A stretch of DNA of 64,000 nt from positions 71,165,931 through 71,229,930 of the forward strand of contig NW_026622985.1 in assembly GCF_023065955.2 (NCBI RefSeq), read 5' to 3'. Both the position numbers and the translations under genes were made by a program. Of this stretch, positions 59,501 to 64,000 are shown in pieces. The DNA is from Ursus arctos. Its lineage: Eukaryota > Chordata > Mammalia > Carnivora > Ursidae. Within the stretch, counting starts at the first letter, position 1, and every line of letters starts with the position of its first letter. The notes under the pieces were generated by a model. The model did no database searches, was not told where the DNA came from, and saw only the letters and a program-made list of their open reading frames with translations.

Positions 59501-61670
59501 AGGGCCTTTTATTTTTCTAGACTTTTTCCTCATAGTCATAAGATGGCTACTGCAGCACCAGCCATCATATTTAATATTCAAGGCAGAAAGAAAGGGGAGA
59601 GGTTAGTATAGACTATAACAGTCCCTTTTACCAACAAAACAAAAACTTTGCCTGAAACTCCAAGAAGAGTTCTATTCACATGACTTATTATCCAGAACTA
59701 AATTTCATGGTCACATGATCTCCCTTAGCCACAAAGGAGGCTTGGAGAGTATTTCACTTCTCTGAATCCTAAGCAGAGACAGACAAGCACAAAGGGGCTA
59801 GAAAAGCATGTTGGGGTCTACCATATAGACATTAAGCTCCCGTCTGTCTCTATGTTCTCACACGTTTTCCCCTGTGTTAAAATGCTCCCTCCAACTCTGC
59901 TACTCTTTATTTTTCCAATGTCCAGCTTCACATTCCGTGTCTTCCATTAAGCATACTCTGAAGCTTCCAGCCACCATGATCCTTCCTTTCTCTGAAAACA
60001 TTCTTCACATGCAAAAACACATAAAAAACTCAGTTTTTTAAAAAACAAATTATGTTCTACTTAGATCAAATGTGTTCATTGTTGTCCTCCTGACAGAATC
60101 CTTAGTTCTTGATGGCAAGACTGTCTGCAGTAATTTCTCCTCAGTATCTTCTCCAAAAGACAGTCTCTTTTAGGTAAAAATAGATGTCTTCAAAAGAGAC
60201 ACTTTTTATGTATTTATGTTTCAAAGGACCTCATAGAATTTATTAATAATTATTTTTAAAACTATTATATGAATTGTGACTTTACAGTGATGCAACTAGG
60301 CCCTTAAGCCAAACACAAGTGTAACTTTAAGGTTATATCTTATTCATTTTGGTACATTTAACATTAATAAGATGAAAGTTAGTGACTTTAAAATGCAATG
60401 TATTTTTACATCACTTTTTTTTTTTTTTTTTTTTTACTTTTTGGAGGCTGATAGCTTACTGGACTGTAAGAACTCTAATTCATGTACATCACACAGGAGG
60501 TCACCTTATGATAGTTTAAAAAAATATGGATTAGCCAGGAATTCAAGCAGGGGTTTGAGTTCTTAAGGAACTCAAGTGGTTGAAACTTTTTTATTTTTAT
60601 TTTTTTAACTCTTCTCCCACTAACCAACTTTTTAAAAGCTCTAGTCTATTTTTTAGCTCCATTCCTCACAAGGTAAATCTTACTTTTCTCCCCACTCTTC
60701 TTTAGGGCTCTGTGTTTTCCCTTCTGAACTAAGTACATTCAGATTTGCTTTTTCAGATGAAATATATACTTTCCTCTCACATCTGAACGATTCTTTCTCC
60801 AAACAGACTACCAAATAATTGAGCATTGCTTCAATTTCCTAGGTGGGGATTTGAATGACTGCATATAATTTATAATAACTCTCATGACTGCAAATGTAGG
60901 GCCACTTTCGAAAAAAGGTGAAATAGGAATTATTGAAAAGAATTCCTAGATGACTTAAAGTGAGTCTAAGTGTTGGGTACCAATGTTGGCTTAGGACACG
61001 CTGCCCCACCAACACGAACAACATTTACGAAGATGCTGAGAATCTGAAGGAGGAGACGCTGTAGGACTGTAGGGTACACATGATTTGCCATTAAAAGAAC
61101 CCGGCGGGACACAGGCACAGATGAGAGGATGCAGCCCCACTCCTGGCCTGCCTCTCAGGGAGTAGGCTCTTGCATGGAGAAATAAACCATGTACCTTTTG
61201 AAGTTCTGCCACATCAATCACAGGTCTTTATATACTGATTACCTGCCTCTCTCAGCAAGAACCATGAGCCAGCTAGCTTTCTCAGCACAAAAGAAACCAG
61301 TTTTGCAGCTTGTGAATTAACCCTTCTATTGCCAGGTAAAGTATTTTTCTGAATAATGAAAACAAAGAAATAACATGTTTCAAAGGATTGGCTAGCAAAA
61401 ATAAATAGTGATTATCTTCTGGCTAAACTTTGCTGAAAACTCTTAAGATCATTACCTACCGACGTAGAATGACTGCTAAAAACCCAGCGGTGGCAAAGGA
61501 AAGAGAAGTAACAAATTGAAAGTGTCCCTATGCATTCAGTTGGCAGCAGTCTGAATCCATTTGAGATGAGCAAGAAAGCCACATAGACTTTCTATGTGGG
61601 CTCACAGGGGACTGCTGTGTGCTTGATGTTTGGGAGAACTGAGTTGTCTAATTTCCCACATAGGTTTGTC
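59501..61670. other. Upstream flank, no recognised feature
   Basis: It contains a poly(T) run at about 60415-60436 and otherwise unique sequence. No gene or RNA is supported. Confidence 0.5.
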
Positions 61671-61674
61671 TAGA

Positions 61675-61830
61675 GTAATGCTTCTGTAGTCTTAATATGC
61701 CTACAAATCACCCAGGAGCTATTAAAATACTGATGTTGACCCACCTGGACAGGTCGTGAGATTCTGCGTTTCTAACAATCACCCAGCTGATGTGGCTGCT
61801 GCTGGTCTCCGGGCCGCATTCGGAAGGAAC
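61675..61830 (+). mobile_element. MER5-like hAT element
   Basis: ATGCTTCTGTAGTCTTAATA, ACAAATCACCCAGGAGCTAT, TCTGCGTTTCTAACAATCAC and CAGCTGATGTGGCTGCTGCT match MER5-type elements in plus orientation. Confidence 0.65.
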
Positions 61831-62189
61831 ATGTACTCAAGGACTCAGGCTGAACTCATCAGTCTCAACCCATGTCCAAAGCAATGTTGTAAGCTTCACT
61901 CTACGTAAGCACGTGGGGTCTTTGTATTATTTTCAAACGACATAGGGATTGCTGTATTAAAACCTTGTATAAATTCAAACACATCAAATAGAAAAGGTAA
62001 AGGAAAAGGAAGACTTCATTGTATTAAAAAAATCACCTGAGCATATGAGTTTTCTCACCCTGGCGTACGTAGAACAGTTTAGGCAAAAACACAAGCATGG
62101 ATTTGCATGCAAGAATGTATTTGTGGTATTAAGCAAGTAAATTACTCAATTCTGCCACTTGGATTGAGGCCCAAACAGGGAACAGTAAT

Positions 62190-62390
62190 GATACCTTACT
62201 TTTGTATATTTAGTTACAGGGTACTGTCGCATGCATTGTCTCTTTAATCTCTCTAATAACCCTCTGATGTAGGTGTTATTCTTATTTTACAGATGAAGAA
62301 ACAGAAACTGGGAGGTGCCGTGCCTAATTTCCCAGCTAACAGGTGGCGAACTTTGGACTTAAACCCAGGTTTTTGAGTGCACTCCTCCTT
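62190..62390 (-). repeat. MIR
   Basis: TTATTTTACAGATGAAGAAA, CAGAAACTGGGAGGTGCC and CAGCTAACAGGTGGCGAACT form the reversed MIR core. Confidence 0.75.
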
Positions 62391-62411
62391 CTGGCATCCT
62401 ATAAACTCTCC

Positions 62412-62570
62412 GAGATTCTCAGCCTTGGTTGCATACTGAGATCACTGGAATTGCTCACAAAATGCTGATGTTTGGCTCCTCCCCTGAGACATTCAGAGGG
62501 AACTGGTCTAGGGGAGTGGCCTGGGCATCGGGACTCTTTTTTCAAGCTTCCAAATGACTTTAATGCAGAC
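62412..62570 (+). mobile_element. MER5/MER58-like hAT element
   Basis: GATTCTCAGCCTTGGTTGCA, GATCACTGGAATTGCTCACA and CAAGCTTCCAAATGACTTTA fit a hAT-Charlie non-autonomous element. Confidence 0.6.
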
Positions 62571-62571
62571 T

Positions 62572-62785
62572 TTCTCAACCTCAGCAGGACTGATGTTTGG
62601 GGACAGATACCTATTCGGGGAGGAGGGCTTTCCTGCGTACTGTACGATGTTTAGCAGCGTCCCTGGCCTCTCCTCTAGATGCTGGTAGTGACAATCCAGT
62701 GGTGGCAACCAAGTATCTCCAGACATGGCCAAGATTCCCTGGGAGGCAAGGTCACTTGGTTGAGAAGCACTGCTTAAGTTATAAA
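62572..62785 (-). mobile_element. MER20-like hAT element
   Basis: TTTCTCAACCTCAGCAGGAC, ACGATGTTTAGCAGCGTCCC, TGGCCTCTCCTCTAGATGC and the end GGTTGAGAAGCACTGC are the complement of MER20, with both terminal parts visible. Frames at 62508-62732 and 62597-62800 are repeat-derived. Confidence 0.85.
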
Positions 62786-63064
62786 GTTGTGAATAAATGA
62801 CTGATCAATAGCTTCATTTCCAGCAGCAACTATTAGTTTATTCGTTCATTTCTTAATCTACTCCATTCGTGTCAAGGAGTTGGAACAATTCATCATATTT
62901 GCCCTTTCCCAGTTTCATCAAAATTAGGCACTGAACTTGACAAATAATTTTGGAATATTGTATTTATGTGATGATTTTCTGATCTAAAGGAGAAGAGGAA
63001 GTTCTGTTCATTTGTAGTTCTTTAATTCACTCAATTATATCTTCTCAGTGTTAACTACATGTTG

Positions 63065-63450
63065 GGCCAGTATTTCTCAATCTTACCTGATGATAAGAAT
63101 CAGCTGGAATGCTTGCTAGAACAACCCAGCATTGCTGGATCAGAATTTCTAGAGAAAGGCCAGATGGTCCAGATAATTTAACAAGTAAGTCCTGGGGGAT
63201 ACAGAGATGAAGAAGACACAGCCCTCCTCTCAAGGAGATACGAATTAAATAATTATAAGTATGATGGTAAGAGCAAAAATACAGTTTGTAGAACCCTAGA
63301 ACGTAACATAATGAGTGAATCTTACTTTGGTTGGGGAGACATTGCTCTGAGAAGGGCATATGTAAGATGATATCTATCCTGGATTCTGATGCACAAATAG
63401 AACTAGCCAGAGGTACAAGGTATGAAAAAGTACATTTCAGGTGGAGAAAA
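63065..63450 (-). repeat. hAT scrap followed by L2 remnant
   Basis: 63065-63190 is MER5/58-like (AATCAGCTGGAATGCTTGCT). 63190-63450 reads as a reversed L2 (GGGATACAGAGATGAAGAAG, CCTCTCAAGGAGATACG). The 153-aa minus frame at 63051-63512 lies in these repeats. The rest to 64000 is unique. Confidence 0.5.
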
Positions 63451-64000
63451 GCAACAAGAGAAAAGGCCTCCCGGTTCCAGTTGCTAGTTCTATAGCCTAT
63501 AGCCATACACATAGTAGATACTCAATGAATATCCATTCTTTGGTCAACCTTAAACCCACTGCACGTTCATCATAGTGCCCTCTTGCCAATGATTCCACGC
63601 ACTCAGTCTTATCCCCAAATGGGCATGAGAAAAATTTGCCTAGGCTAGAAGGTTGCCAATAGATCAACATTGTACATCTCATTTAAGCCCCCGATATACC
63701 CAGATTTAATTCTTTTTTCCCTCCGAATTAGTTTTCTACTCTTTCCTACCAGCTATCTGGTAACTGTTGATTTTGAAAATTTACCCCATAGCTTTTTGTA
63801 GAAGCTGAATTACTGTGTATTATGTAATTACTGTGTGGGCAGAAAAGGATTCAACAAACTCCTAGAGAGTATTAATGGAAACTAGTATTTCCAGGTTGTG
63901 TAGAAAACCTATCATAAACGGACAATTGCAAGGCTACCTGAAGATTTGGGGACATCATTGTATATCCCTCCTGCTCCAAAGGCTACTTCCCAGGAAGCCT

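Noticed and set aside
63051..63512. A 153-aa minus frame
   Set aside because: It lies within old hAT and L2 remnants and shows no known domain.

Overview
This window is nuclear DNA of a carnivoran mammal. The best match is an arctoid carnivore (bear/panda or seal/sea lion group). The evidence is fourteen tRNA-Lys-derived CAN SINEs with the diagnostic GGGCGCCTGGGTGGC head and AATAAATAAATAAAATCTTT tail, plus three copies of one carnivore L1 3' end and older pan-mammalian repeats (L2, MIR, MER5, MER20, MaLR-type LTRs). Nothing points to prokaryotic or viral genomic content. The species call comes from remembered repeat consensus sequences and was not checked by a search.

The only protein-coding gene I can support is the 5' end of CTTNBP2 (cortactin-binding protein 2) on the minus strand. 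Coding exon 1 (40906-40986, 27 codons from a strong-context ATG with an in-frame upstream stop) lies in a CpG island of about 1.2 kb. Coding exon 2 (29325-29432, 36 codons) lies 11.47 kb downstream in the transcript. Both have canonical GT/AG borders in phase 0, and together they encode residues 1-63. All later exons lie beyond coordinate 1, so positions 1-29324 are the start of intron 2, 29433-40905 is intron 1, and 41.2-64 kb is upstream flank. In human, CTTNBP2 sits next to CFTR on chromosome 7q31 and the upstream flank leads toward LSM8. If synteny holds, the 41-64 kb part is that intergenic interval.

Layout. 1-29.3 kb: intron 2, with an old L1 (1.9-2.75 kb), a long minus-oriented L2 broken by two MaLR-like LTRs and a young L1 (7.9-10.5 kb), an LTR and L2/MIR/MER5 group (13.9-15.2 kb), rearranged minus L1 pieces (22.1-23.0 kb), a young L1 3' end (23.4-23.8 kb) and a cluster of four SINEs (25.1-26.85 kb). 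29.3-41 kb: exon 2, intron 1, exon 1 and CpG island. 41-64 kb: upstream flank with SINEs, a 5'-inverted L1 (51.2-52.7 kb), MaLR LTRs, a 102-bp pure purine microsatellite (57.6 kb) and a run of hAT-type elements (61.7-63.2 kb).

Most short open frames are chance frames or lie inside repeats. I found no tRNA, rRNA, snRNA, CRISPR array or novel gene system. The most informative observations are the twin-priming signature of the 51-52 kb L1, a duplicated 14-mer and a YY1-type site at the CTTNBP2 promoter, and nested repeat insertions that give a relative time order.
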